A stretch of DNA of 12,705 nucleotides from CAYIYO01 sp964367715 (GCA_964367715.1 CAYIYO010000052.1:1-12705), one strand, 5' to 3'. Shown: positions 6,455 to 12,665, counted from the first letter of the stretch. Notes: generated from the sequence alone by a model not told the origin. Numbers and translations: made by a program.

Positions 6455-8182
6455 ATGGACATAACCATGATCGATCAGCCAAATGCATTAGAAACAAGTG
6501 GCCTTTTTTTTGATGGAGATGCCATGAAGGGCGCACTACTTTCACAAAAAAAAGGCGCTCCTGCTCTCGATAAAATCCTATTTTTTGAACCACCAGTTGG
6601 AAATGTAAATCCGCTTTACTTGAGTGAACAACTTTCCAAACTCTCGACGGAATTAGCTCCGCGCCTCCTGGTCACTGCAGTGGAAACCCAAGAAAGTTTA
6701 CTCCGCCCCCTTCATGTAAAACTAAAAAAAGAAAAAGACATCGCCGCCGTTTTCGCGTTTCAGGCTGAACCCCTCTTGCCATATCCAATAGAAAATGCCG
6801 TGATGGATTGGGTTATGGTCAACCAAAGCGAAGAGGGAAGTGATCTGATGGCGGTTGCTGTAAGAAAAGATCACTTAACCCATCATCTAGAGCGTTGGAA
6901 GGGATTCCATCTTGAAAGCGAAGTGGTCACCGCAGTCCCTTTTGCACTCTCAGCTTTTGCGCGTCTATTTTCTCCACAAGACATCCCCTTTTTTGTGTTG
7001 GATATTGGAAAAGAGTACACGAGTTGCGTTCTAGTAGAAAAAGGAAAGGTCGTTGCCGCCCAGTCGTTTCATCAGGGAATGAAAAAATTAAATACTGTCT
7101 ATCAACAAGAGACAGGATTACCTCTTGAAGAAGCTGCGGCGTCATTTAAAGCATTAAATTTTTCAACCTTAACGGACCTTCCTTTATTGAATGCAGCATG
7201 TGAAGGATTTCGCCTTGAAGTCATGAAGCTATTTTATGGATTAGCGAAACAGGCAAAAGGAAAAGAGGTTGAAGGATTGTTAGTGACGGGCGAAAGCGCC
7301 ATAATTCCTTCTCTTTCGATACGTTTATCCACCGAATTAAATAAAAATTTATTGAAAATAAGAAAGGTCTCCGGATTTGATATTTCCGAAGAAAAACTTC
7401 TTAACTTTGCGGTCCCGATAGGTCTTGCTTTGACGGGATTGCCTAAGGCGGCGGATCAAGTGAACTTTCGCTCCGGAGAATACGCCTATTCTCAGCCGTG
7501 GAAACGAATTAAACAGCCGGCACTTCTTTATTTTGCCGCATGCCTGTTCCTTTCGTTCGCCCTCTACTTTTTTGGCACTACCTACATCGATTACAAAAGA
7601 GACAGTGTCAAAGAACAATTCGTTAGCCTTCTTGCCTTTATGAATAAGCCATATGGAACATTCGAAACGGAATATGAGGTGAAAAATCCGTTTCCTGCCT
7701 TGCTAGAAGAGGACGAATATGCGCCAATCGAATTGCTCAGCGAAGAGGATTTGCTCCAACGCTTAGAGTTTCTTGAAAGAGAGATTAAAGCTGCACCGGA
7801 CATGATTGCCCTGTTGCCGAATGTTCCGCGTGTCAGCGATGTGTTAGCGTGGTTAACCACGCATCCTGCGATCTCTAGCATCGATGAAAAAACAGGACAA
7901 AAAGTGGCGCTCGCTCAAATCGACAACTTCAGCTATTCGATGGTCAGCCGGCCGGAAGAGAAGAAAAAAGGCAATCGCTATCAAGTGAAAATAGAGCTCG
8001 AATTCACAAGCCCTACGCCGATGATGGCGCGGGAGTTGCATGATGCCTTGATTGCTCCAAATGACTTTGTGGATCCTAAAAGTGATGTGAAGTGGAGCAC
8101 AAATCGTGGGAAATATAAGACATCCTTTTATTTGAAGGACAAAACCATCTATCCGTCCCAACAAAAATCCAGGAGCGAATGA
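6455..8182 (+). CDS. PilM/GspL-like inner-membrane assembly platform protein
   Basis: A 575-residue protein with a cytoplasmic actin-like ATPase fold, one membrane segment and a periplasmic tail. Numbering from ATG 6455: LLPYPIENAVMDW (107-119) resembles the PilM IPFPxEEVxxDY signature, FVLDIGKEYTS (180-190) is the phosphate-1 loop, HQGMKKLNTV (206-215) and the LPLEEA segment follow, and LLVTGESAIIPSL (275-287) matches the adenosine motif. A hydrophobic stretch at about 356-376 is followed by roughly 195 residues predicted extracytoplasmic, ending in an alpha-beta region (509-535) like PilN or the GspL periplasmic domain. PilM fused to a PilN-like part is the GspL layout. The frame is open from ATG 6359, but that start would lie upstream of the TATAAT promoter; ATG 6455 or ATG 6467 is more likely. 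From memory it corresponds in position to the uncharacterised CT646. The fold call is fairly good; secretion function is inference. Confidence 0.75.
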   Translation: MDITMIDQPNALETSGLFFDGDAMKGALLSQKKGAPALDKILFFEPPVGNVNPLYLSEQLSKLSTELAPRLLVTAVETQESLLRPLHVKLKKEKDIAAVFAFQAEPLLPYPIENAVMDWVMVNQSEEGSDLMAVAVRKDHLTHHLERWKGFHLESEVVTAVPFALSAFARLFSPQDIPFFVLDIGKEYTSCVLVEKGKVVAAQSFHQGMKKLNTVYQQETGLPLEEAAASFKALNFSTLTDLPLLNAACEGFRLEVMKLFYGLAKQAKGKEVEGLLVTGESAIIPSLSIRLSTELNKNLLKIRKVSGFDISEEKLLNFAVPIGLALTGLPKAADQVNFRSGEYAYSQPWKRIKQPALLYFAACLFLSFALYFFGTTYIDYKRDSVKEQFVSLLAFMNKPYGTFETEYEVKNPFPALLEEDEYAPIELLSEEDLLQRLEFLEREIKAAPDMIALLPNVPRVSDVLAWLTTHPAISSIDEKTGQKVALAQIDNFSYSMVSRPEEKKKGNRYQVKIELEFTSPTPMMARELHDALIAPNDFVDPKSDVKWSTNRGKYKTSFYLKDKTIYPSQQKSRSE

Positions 8183-8805
8183 TGTTAGATAAAATTCCAC
8201 AATCCCGTTTAGTTTTATACGGTCTTGTCGTCGGCTTGTTGCCCGTCCTTTTTGTTGCGGTGATGATATGGAGTCGCAGCGCGGAGCTTGATGCGCTTAG
8301 CGCAACGATCGATAATGTGGAAAGCATGGCCATGAGTTATAAACGCCGTCAAGCAGTAAACCTTTCTGTGCGTAACCATTACCGCGATGCCGATCACTTT
8401 TATATCGATAAACAGCTGGAAGTTCTTTCTTTTCTTGAGCCCGAAAGAGAAGCACTAGAAAAGATCATCAACAATAAAAACTTTGCGGGCGATCCCACGA
8501 TTAAAAAAAGATTAGAAACGTTATCCGGTCCCACAAACAGTCTTGTTTTTACGGAAGGAGTCGTCCAATCGTTTCCGCTTTACCAAGAGACAACGGAGAC
8601 ATTGATCCATCCTGTTGAAGTCAATGTGGATGACATCCAAAAGATTTTGGCCAAGACGGAAGGGATTGAAGTTGGCCCTTACAAGCCGGGATCCAACCGT
8701 CCTCAGTTGATCGTTCTCGATTTCAAATTAGATAAAAAAAATCACGATAATCAAAACGAAGTGTTTATTCTTAATATGAAATTATTAAAAAGAGAGTATT
8801 TATGA
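8182..8805 (+). CDS. Single-pass inner-membrane protein, GspM/PilO-like candidate
   Basis: A protein of 207 residues (208 if ATG 8179 is used). A short cytoplasmic N-terminus precedes one strongly hydrophobic segment at about residues 9-30, then a helical, charged, coiled-coil-like stretch (33-60), a middle region, and a C-terminal alpha-beta unit: a helix around DDIQKILAKTEG followed by strands around QLIVLDFKL and VFILNMKLL. That order (membrane anchor, coiled coil, ferredoxin-like domain) is typical of GspM and PilO, which pair with GspL and PilN. Sequence identity to those families is not recognisable by eye, so this rests on architecture and context. AGGAG at 8171-8175 sits six bases from ATG 8182 but only three from ATG 8179, so 8182 is preferred. 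The start overlaps the upstream stop (TGATG), implying translational coupling. From memory it corresponds to CT647. Confidence 0.6.
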   Translation: MLDKIPQSRLVLYGLVVGLLPVLFVAVMIWSRSAELDALSATIDNVESMAMSYKRRQAVNLSVRNHYRDADHFYIDKQLEVLSFLEPEREALEKIINNKNFAGDPTIKKRLETLSGPTNSLVFTEGVVQSFPLYQETTETLIHPVEVNVDDIQKILAKTEGIEVGPYKPGSNRPQLIVLDFKLDKKNHDNQNEVFILNMKLLKREYL

Positions 8806-10091
8806 ATCGTTTTTGGGTACGGACGCAGGTGGTCTCCCTTTGCATGGTGGCCATTTTTTTAACGGGATGTGTTGCCAATCATGGGTACAACCGTTTGGAT
8901 TTAGCAAGTGTCAGTATTGTTGATCAAAATGGGATGTCAGAGACGATTAGCAATGCCGATCGTCTTAAGCAATACCAAGGTGTCAACTTCCTTTCTTCTC
9001 AGCCCTACCAAAAGGTCATGCGCGTCTACAATAGAGACGCCAACGGAAATGTGGTGGCCTACATTACGTCGTATCATCCGAATGGTCAAATAAAGCAATA
9101 CCTAGAAGTCGTCAATGGACGTGCCTATGGAAAGTACCAAGAATGGTTGCATAATGGACAACTAAAGGTAGAAGCGTGTGTCATTGGAGGCGAAGGCGAC
9201 ATTGGGATGGCTGCCGAAAAGACGTGGCTGTTCGATGGCTGCTGCAAGGCGTGGGATGAAGAAGGATGCCTTGCTGCCGAGATTATGTACAGCAAAGGAT
9301 CTCTTGAAGGAAACACCTTTCATTACCATCCCAATGGAAAAATCTGGAAATGCATTCCTTACGAAAATAATAGAACGCACGGCACCGCGGAATATTTTTT
9401 AGAGGATAGCACTCTTCTTCAAACGAATACGTATGTTAATGGCGAAAAAAATGGAGTAGCACGTCGCTACTGGGGAAATGGAGAAATTGCGGCGGAAGAA
9501 ACGTATGATAAGGGCATCCTACAGCAAGGAACCTACTTTGACAACAAAGGAAAAATGATTGCTCAGGTCCAAGAAGGCGAAGGCGTACGTGCACTTTTTA
9601 ATAAGGAAAGTGTCGCCGAACTTCAAGAGTACCATGAAGGGGTTCCCGAAGGTCTTGTTCAAGTATTTGCCGATAATGGAGCGTTAGTCTCTGTCTACCA
9701 TGTGAAAGAAGGCGTCAAGCACGGAGAGGAAATTGAATACTTTGAGTCGCGCTTTATTCAAAAAAAGCCCCTTCCAAAGTTAATGATGAGTTGGGTTCAG
9801 GGCAGCATCCAAGGAATATGCAAGACCTGGTACTTAAATGGTGTTCAAGAAAGCCAACGCGAAATTAGCAACAACGCCAAAAATGGCCTTGCAACCGCGT
9901 GGTATGAGGATGGTGGTGTCATGCTAATGGAACAATATGAATCCGATATCCTTGTAAGAGGAAAATACTTCAAACGGGGCGATAAAATAGCAGTTTCCGA
10001 AGTGCGCGACGGCAGAGGAACAGCAACACTGTTTGATGGAAAAGGGAATTTTCTTCGTAAAATTGAATACCAAAATGGACGTCCTTTTTAG
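8802..10091 (+). CDS. Lipoprotein with YwqK/MORN-like repeats
   Basis: A 429-residue protein with a lipoprotein signal: positive N-terminus, hydrophobic core 9-21 and lipobox LTGC with C23 as the lipidated cysteine. From about residue 90 to the end it consists of degenerate repeats of roughly 20-25 residues of the type Y-x-NG-x-hydrophobic... G-x-x-xG, e.g. YHPNGQIKQYLEVVNGRAYG (91-110), YHPNGKIWKCIPYENNRTHG (175-194), RYWGNGEIAAEETYDKG (222-238), VFADNGALVSVYHVKEGVKHG spread over 288-308, and a final FDGKGNFLRKIEYQNG. These match the YwqK/MORN_2 class, which forms repetitive beta-hairpin sheets. The start overlaps the previous stop (ATGA), so it is co-translated with the GspM-like gene. No catalytic site is visible; it may be a periplasmic scaffold for the two upstream membrane proteins. 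From memory it corresponds to CT648. Confidence 0.8.
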   Translation: MNRFWVRTQVVSLCMVAIFLTGCVANHGYNRLDLASVSIVDQNGMSETISNADRLKQYQGVNFLSSQPYQKVMRVYNRDANGNVVAYITSYHPNGQIKQYLEVVNGRAYGKYQEWLHNGQLKVEACVIGGEGDIGMAAEKTWLFDGCCKAWDEEGCLAAEIMYSKGSLEGNTFHYHPNGKIWKCIPYENNRTHGTAEYFLEDSTLLQTNTYVNGEKNGVARRYWGNGEIAAEETYDKGILQQGTYFDNKGKMIAQVQEGEGVRALFNKESVAELQEYHEGVPEGLVQVFADNGALVSVYHVKEGVKHGEEIEYFESRFIQKKPLPKLMMSWVQGSIQGICKTWYLNGVQESQREISNNAKNGLATAWYEDGGVMLMEQYESDILVRGKYFKRGDKIAVSEVRDGRGTATLFDGKGNFLRKIEYQNGRPF

Positions 10092-10636
10092 TGTTAGAAA
10101 AGTCTAAAAAAGAGCTGCGTACGGATGCAAAAAATATTAGAAAAAAAATTTCACTGGCTCGTCGTTTAGAGGCTAAACAGGAATTTTTTAAAAATAGTTT
10201 TTGCTATGAAAGCTACCCGAAAATTCTTTCGTATGCCAGCTTCGAAGACGAATTTGACATGTGGGAATACAATGAGTTGCTCGCCCAACAAGGGCGCCTT
10301 TTGCTTCCTAAAATGATCGAGAATACCTTACACGTCTTCTACGTCACCGATAGTTTCCAGCAGCTTAAAGTGGGAAAATGGGGAATCAAAGAACCCGATC
10401 CCTCTCTGTGTGAAGAAGTTCCTCTCTCTACTCTCTCCCTCGTTTTTGTCCCTGCACTTGCATTTGACAAAAATAACCATCGACTCGGCTACGGAAAAGG
10501 ATGCTACGATCGCTTTTTATTCTCTGTAGAAAACGCAATAAAAAGTATAGGCATTGGATATAAAGAACAGCTTCTTCCCTTCCTCCTTCCTGCCGAAAAG
10601 CACGATGTTGTTCTGTCTGAATTACATCTTTTTTAA
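10091..10636 (+). CDS. ygfA: 5-formyltetrahydrofolate cyclo-ligase
   Basis: Cytoplasmic enzyme (MTHFS) that converts 5-formyl-THF with ATP to 5,10-methenyl-THF, salvaging a stored folate form. Its 181 residues are the normal length for the family. The N-terminus has the basic helix KELRTDAKNIRKKI (7-20), the middle has the GKWGIKEPDP segment (95-104) typical of substrate binding, and the ATP loop is RLGYGKGCYDRFL at 131-143 preceded by PALAFDKNNH (121-130). The GTG start shares its G with the TAG stop of the lipoprotein gene (TAGTG), which suggests coupled re-initiation; no strong ribosome binding site is seen. Its position next to recA matches the chlamydial order. Other names in use are fau and yqgN. 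Confidence 0.93.
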   Translation: MLEKSKKELRTDAKNIRKKISLARRLEAKQEFFKNSFCYESYPKILSYASFEDEFDMWEYNELLAQQGRLLLPKMIENTLHVFYVTDSFQQLKVGKWGIKEPDPSLCEEVPLSTLSLVFVPALAFDKNNHRLGYGKGCYDRFLFSVENAIKSIGIGYKEQLLPFLLPAEKHDVVLSELHLF

Positions 10637-10682
10637 TTCCTATATTTTCTAATCGACCCTTTTTTCTTATCCACTAATGCGG

Positions 10683-10688
10683 TATGAT
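10683..10688 (+). promoter_or_regulatory. Probable recA promoter -10 element
   Basis: TATGAT (5 of 6 to consensus) lies 41 bases before the recA start in the only gap of the rightward gene series, 93 bases long. No convincing -35 is present at 16-18 bases; the region is T-rich. No LexA-type CTG-N10-CAG operator is seen, consistent with chlamydiae lacking LexA. Confidence 0.35.
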
Positions 10689-10714
10689 GACACTCTTCTG
10701 TACACAAATTTTCT

Positions 10715-10719
10715 AGGAG
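10715..10719 (+). promoter_or_regulatory. recA ribosome binding site
   Basis: AGGAG ten bases upstream of ATG 10730, the best Shine-Dalgarno sequence in the rightward block. It fixes the recA start and fits a highly expressed, independently translated gene. Confidence 0.7.
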
Positions 10720-10729
10720 ATATTTTTTT

Positions 10730-11794
10730 ATGACAAATTCAAATGCCGATCGAAAAAAAGCGTTAGAGCTCGCTGTGGGCCAAATTAAAAAACAATTTGG
10801 TGACGGTGCCATCATGTCTTTAGGGGCAAAACAATCTGAACGTAAGATGGATGTGATTTCAACAGGGGCGTTAAGTCTAGACATCGCTCTCGGTATTGGC
10901 GGCGTTCCGCGCGGCCGTGTTGTAGAAATTTATGGTCCAGAATCCTCCGGTAAATCGACACTAGCCACACATATTGTCGCAAACGCACAACGCAATGGCG
11001 GCCTCGCCGCTTATATCGACGTTGAACATGCATTGGATCCTGTTTACGCTGCTAAGATTGGTGTCAATGTTGCCGATCTTCTTATTTCTCAGCCGGATAG
11101 CGGAGAAGAAGCCCTAATTATCATGGAAATGCTCGCGCGTTCCGACTCCGTCGATGTGATCGTTCTTGACTCCGTCGCAGCGTTAGTTCCTAAGGCTGAA
11201 TTGGATGGAGAAATTGGTGACAGCCATGTGGGCTTGCAAGCACGCTTGATGTCCCAAGCACTACGTAAGTTGACAGCAACGCTAGCAAAAAGCAATACCT
11301 GTGCGATCTTCATCAACCAGATCCGTGATAAAATCGGCGTCATGTACGGAAGCCCTGAAACAACGACAGGCGGCCGCGCTTTAAAGTTTTACTCTTCTGT
11401 TCGTCTCGACATTCGCCGTACAGGTTCCATCAAAGGACCAGAAAATAGCGATGTAGGAAACACAGTAAAAGTGAAGGTTGCAAAAAATAAATTGGCACCT
11501 CCCTTTAAAGTGGCAGAATTTGACATCATTTTCTCCGAAGGAATTTCGCGCACAGGCTCAGCGATCACTCTTGGTGTTGACTATGGCATCATCGACAAAA
11601 AAGGCGCATGGTTTAGCTACGGAACAGAGCGTCTCGGCCAAGGCCGCGAAGCAGTTCGTGAAGAATTGAAGAAAAAACCAAAACTTCTCGAGGAAATCGA
11701 AAGAAAGATCATGGAAAAAATTAAAGATGGCGAAGCACAGTCCATCGTTAGCACAAAAATAACCGCTCCGGAAGAAGACCTCGTCGAAGTTTAA
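10730..11794 (+). CDS. recA: Recombinase A
   Basis: DNA-dependent ATPase that forms filaments on single-stranded DNA and drives strand exchange in recombinational repair. The 354 residues cover the whole family: N-terminal polymerisation helix and strand (1-35), Walker A GPESSGKST at 69-77, catalytic glutamate E99 in YIDVEHALDP, Walker B VIVLDSVA at 143-150, loop L1 around 160-170 (GEIGDSHVG), FINQIRDKIGVMYG leading into loop L2 up to about residue 219, and the lysine-rich C-terminal domain ending in a short acidic tail (EEDLVEV). There is no intein, frameshift or missing key residue. It is separated from ygfA by 93 bases with a putative promoter and a strong ribosome binding site, and a 13-bp hairpin follows five bases after the stop. 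Confidence 0.99.
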   Translation: MTNSNADRKKALELAVGQIKKQFGDGAIMSLGAKQSERKMDVISTGALSLDIALGIGGVPRGRVVEIYGPESSGKSTLATHIVANAQRNGGLAAYIDVEHALDPVYAAKIGVNVADLLISQPDSGEEALIIMEMLARSDSVDVIVLDSVAALVPKAELDGEIGDSHVGLQARLMSQALRKLTATLAKSNTCAIFINQIRDKIGVMYGSPETTTGGRALKFYSSVRLDIRRTGSIKGPENSDVGNTVKVKVAKNKLAPPFKVAEFDIIFSEGISRTGSAITLGVDYGIIDKKGAWFSYGTERLGQGREAVREELKKKPKLLEEIERKIMEKIKDGEAQSIVSTKITAPEEDLVEV

Positions 11795-11798
11795 TACG

Positions 11799-11829
11799 TA
11801 TACCCAGGGTGGAAAACACCCTGGGTATA
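11799..11829 (+). terminator. Perfect 13-bp hairpin after recA
   Basis: TATACCCAGGGTG (11799-11811), loop GAAAA (11812-11816), then the exact inverse at 11817-11829. It starts five bases after the recA stop, so it most likely ends or stabilises the recA mRNA. The following sequence (ACACTCCC) has no T-run, so it is not a standard intrinsic terminator. Confidence 0.6.
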
Positions 11830-11897
11830 ACACTCCCTCGCAACAAAACCATGCCCAACTGCTTATGGAGTGCGGTGACTTGTCCTTACAGTTGGAC

Positions 11898-12031
11898 ACA
11901 TTTTTTTCTAGACTTGCCGCTGCGTTGCAGCTCAATTATTTACATTAACGTTTCCACGGGTTCATTCGCTTCGCTCACCACCCGTGGCTAACCACTGTAG
12001 TCCCTTCGGGACATATCAACTGCTTCGCAGT
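11898..12031 (+). repeat. Left arm of the composite inverted repeat
   Basis: Contains in order: GCTGC-GTT-GCAGC (11919-11931), CCACGGGT...ACCCGTGG (11954-11961 with 11980-11987, 18-base loop), GTCCC-TTC-GGGAC (12000-12012) and ACTGC-TTC-GCAGT (12019-12031). A weaker GTGG-CTAA-CCAC hairpin overlaps the second one. Confidence 0.8.
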
Positions 12032-12125
12032 GTTTTTTTGAGACGTGTTTTTGAAATAGGGAAAAAGAAAAATAAAGTCTTATACCGAGTTGTTTTTTTT
12101 ATCTTATACTTTTACAAGTAAAGTA

Positions 12126-12260
12126 ACTGCGAAGCAGTTGCTATGTCCCGAAGGGACTACAGTGGCTAGCCACGGGTGGTGAGCGAAGCGAATTAACCCG
12201 TGGAAATGTTAATAAAAAACCATTGAGCTGCAACGCAGCGGCAAGTATAGAAAAAAATGT
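12126..12260 (-). repeat. Right arm of the composite inverted repeat
   Basis: Inverse copy of the left arm carrying the same four hairpins with identical stems. Differences from the left arm are confined to the AT-rich spacer (12204-12224 region), the 18-base hairpin loop, and single bases between hairpins. Confidence 0.8.
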
Positions 12261-12296
12261 ATCGAATTTTAAGGTCGAGCCGCTGCTTGTAAACAG

Positions 12297-12491
12297 TCAA
12301 AGTTCTTCAGCAAATTCTTCTTCATCTGAATCTGAACCGTAATCTGACGCATATACTTCTGAAAGATCAAACTCATCATCAGAATTATTTCTTATTTTGC
12401 TTCGCCATTCACCGGTTTCAGCAAGAAGACTCAGCCCGTCCTTGAGGTCTTCGGGAATAAAATTAGGAATCGTTGTCAAATATTCAAACAA
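12297..12491 (-). CDS. Small acidic hypothetical protein or gene fragment
   Basis: A 64-residue frame starting at TTG 12491 and ending at TGA 12297-12299. It is protein-like: an N-terminal half with FEYLTTIPNFIPEDLKDGL, and a strongly acidic C-terminal half with serine/aspartate/glutamate runs (DYGSDSDEEEFAEEL). There is no ATG and no Shine-Dalgarno sequence; the frame is open only five codons further upstream, to TAA 12504-12506. The same frame continues beyond that stop with a protein-like stretch up to 12584, so it may be the 3' part of a broken gene. I do not recognise a family. It is neither conserved-looking nor clearly expressed. Confidence 0.35.
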   Translation of the reverse strand: MFEYLTTIPNFIPEDLKDGLSLLAETGEWRSKIRNNSDDEFDLSEVYASDYGSDSDEEEFAEEL

Positions 12492-12501
12492 AGCCGATAA
12501 C
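12473..12501 (+). promoter_or_regulatory. Possible rightward promoter
   Basis: TTGTCA (12473-12478, 5 of 6 to the -35 consensus), a 17-base spacer, then GATAAC (12496-12501, 4 of 6 to -10). Transcription would start near 12508. No rightward gene follows, so any product would be a short RNA running into the hairpins at 12588-12640. Such matches also arise by chance in AT-rich DNA. Confidence 0.25.
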
Positions 12502-12503
12502 TT

Positions 12504-12584
12504 TTAATGACCCCATACGCGATAATAGTAATCTCCACTTTCTGAAAGGACGATGTTATTCGACAATATATTGAACAACAACAG
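12504..12584 (-). pseudogene. In-frame upstream piece of the small acidic reading frame
   Basis: Minus-strand frame of 26 codons between TGA 12585-12587 and TAA 12504-12506, in the same frame as the acidic reading frame at 12297-12491. It reads like protein (NNIVLSESGDYYYRVWGH at its end) but has no ATG. Together the two pieces suggest a decayed leftward gene with at least one internal stop. The alternative is that it is chance. Confidence 0.25.
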
Positions 12585-12587
12585 TCA

Positions 12588-12640
12588 CCTAAAACTTAGG
12601 CACGATTCATCTCGGCTCTCAAGAGCCGAGTTTTCTCGTG
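12588..12640 (+). terminator. Adjacent hairpins, possible terminator
   Basis: CCTAA-AAC-TTAGG (12588-12600) is followed directly by a two-tier hairpin: outer CACGA/TCGTG (12601-12605 with 12636-12640), a 5x5 internal loop, inner CTCGGCTC-TCAA-GAGCCGAG (12611-12630). TTTT at 12631-12634 follows the inner stem on the + strand, so the inner hairpin could act as a rightward intrinsic terminator. It also lies 26 bases past the apparent end of a leftward gene. Confidence 0.45.
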
Positions 12641-12665
12641 TCCAGGGATAAAATTTATCTTCGTT

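Larger units (their letters stand above)
11898..12260. mobile_element. Composite inverted-repeat element (MITE/REPIN-like), non-coding
   Basis: Two arms of about 134 bases (11898-12031 and 12126-12260) are inverted copies, roughly 92% identical by eye with one single-base indel, separated by an AT-rich centre of 94 bases (12032-12125). Both outer ends read ACATTTTTTTCTA going inward. No reading frame for a transposase fits inside, and no clear target-site duplication flanks it. Each arm contains four small hairpins. The layout resembles a miniature inverted-repeat transposable element or a REP doublet. A GTAG tetranucleotide (11997-12000) abuts the TCCCTTCGGGA hairpin, as in REP sequences recognised by RAYT transposases; that link is inference. 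It occupies most of the gap downstream of recA. Confidence 0.7.

Noticed and set aside
10637..10729. SOS operator upstream of recA
   Set aside because: CTGTACACAAATTTTCTAG near 10697 has only one good half-site; neither the E. coli CTG-N10-CAG nor the Bacillus GAAC-N4-GTTC pattern is present.
11809..11991. Rightward 60-codon frame starting in the recA hairpin and running into the repeat
   Set aside because: Its second half (VSTGSFASLTTRG) is simply a translation of the inverted-repeat arm, a common source of false hypothetical proteins; it has no ribosome binding site.
12032..12125. Gene or promoter inside the centre of the inverted repeat
   Set aside because: AT-rich with homopolymer runs; no frame above 20 codons with a start, and no -35/-10 pair with usable spacing.
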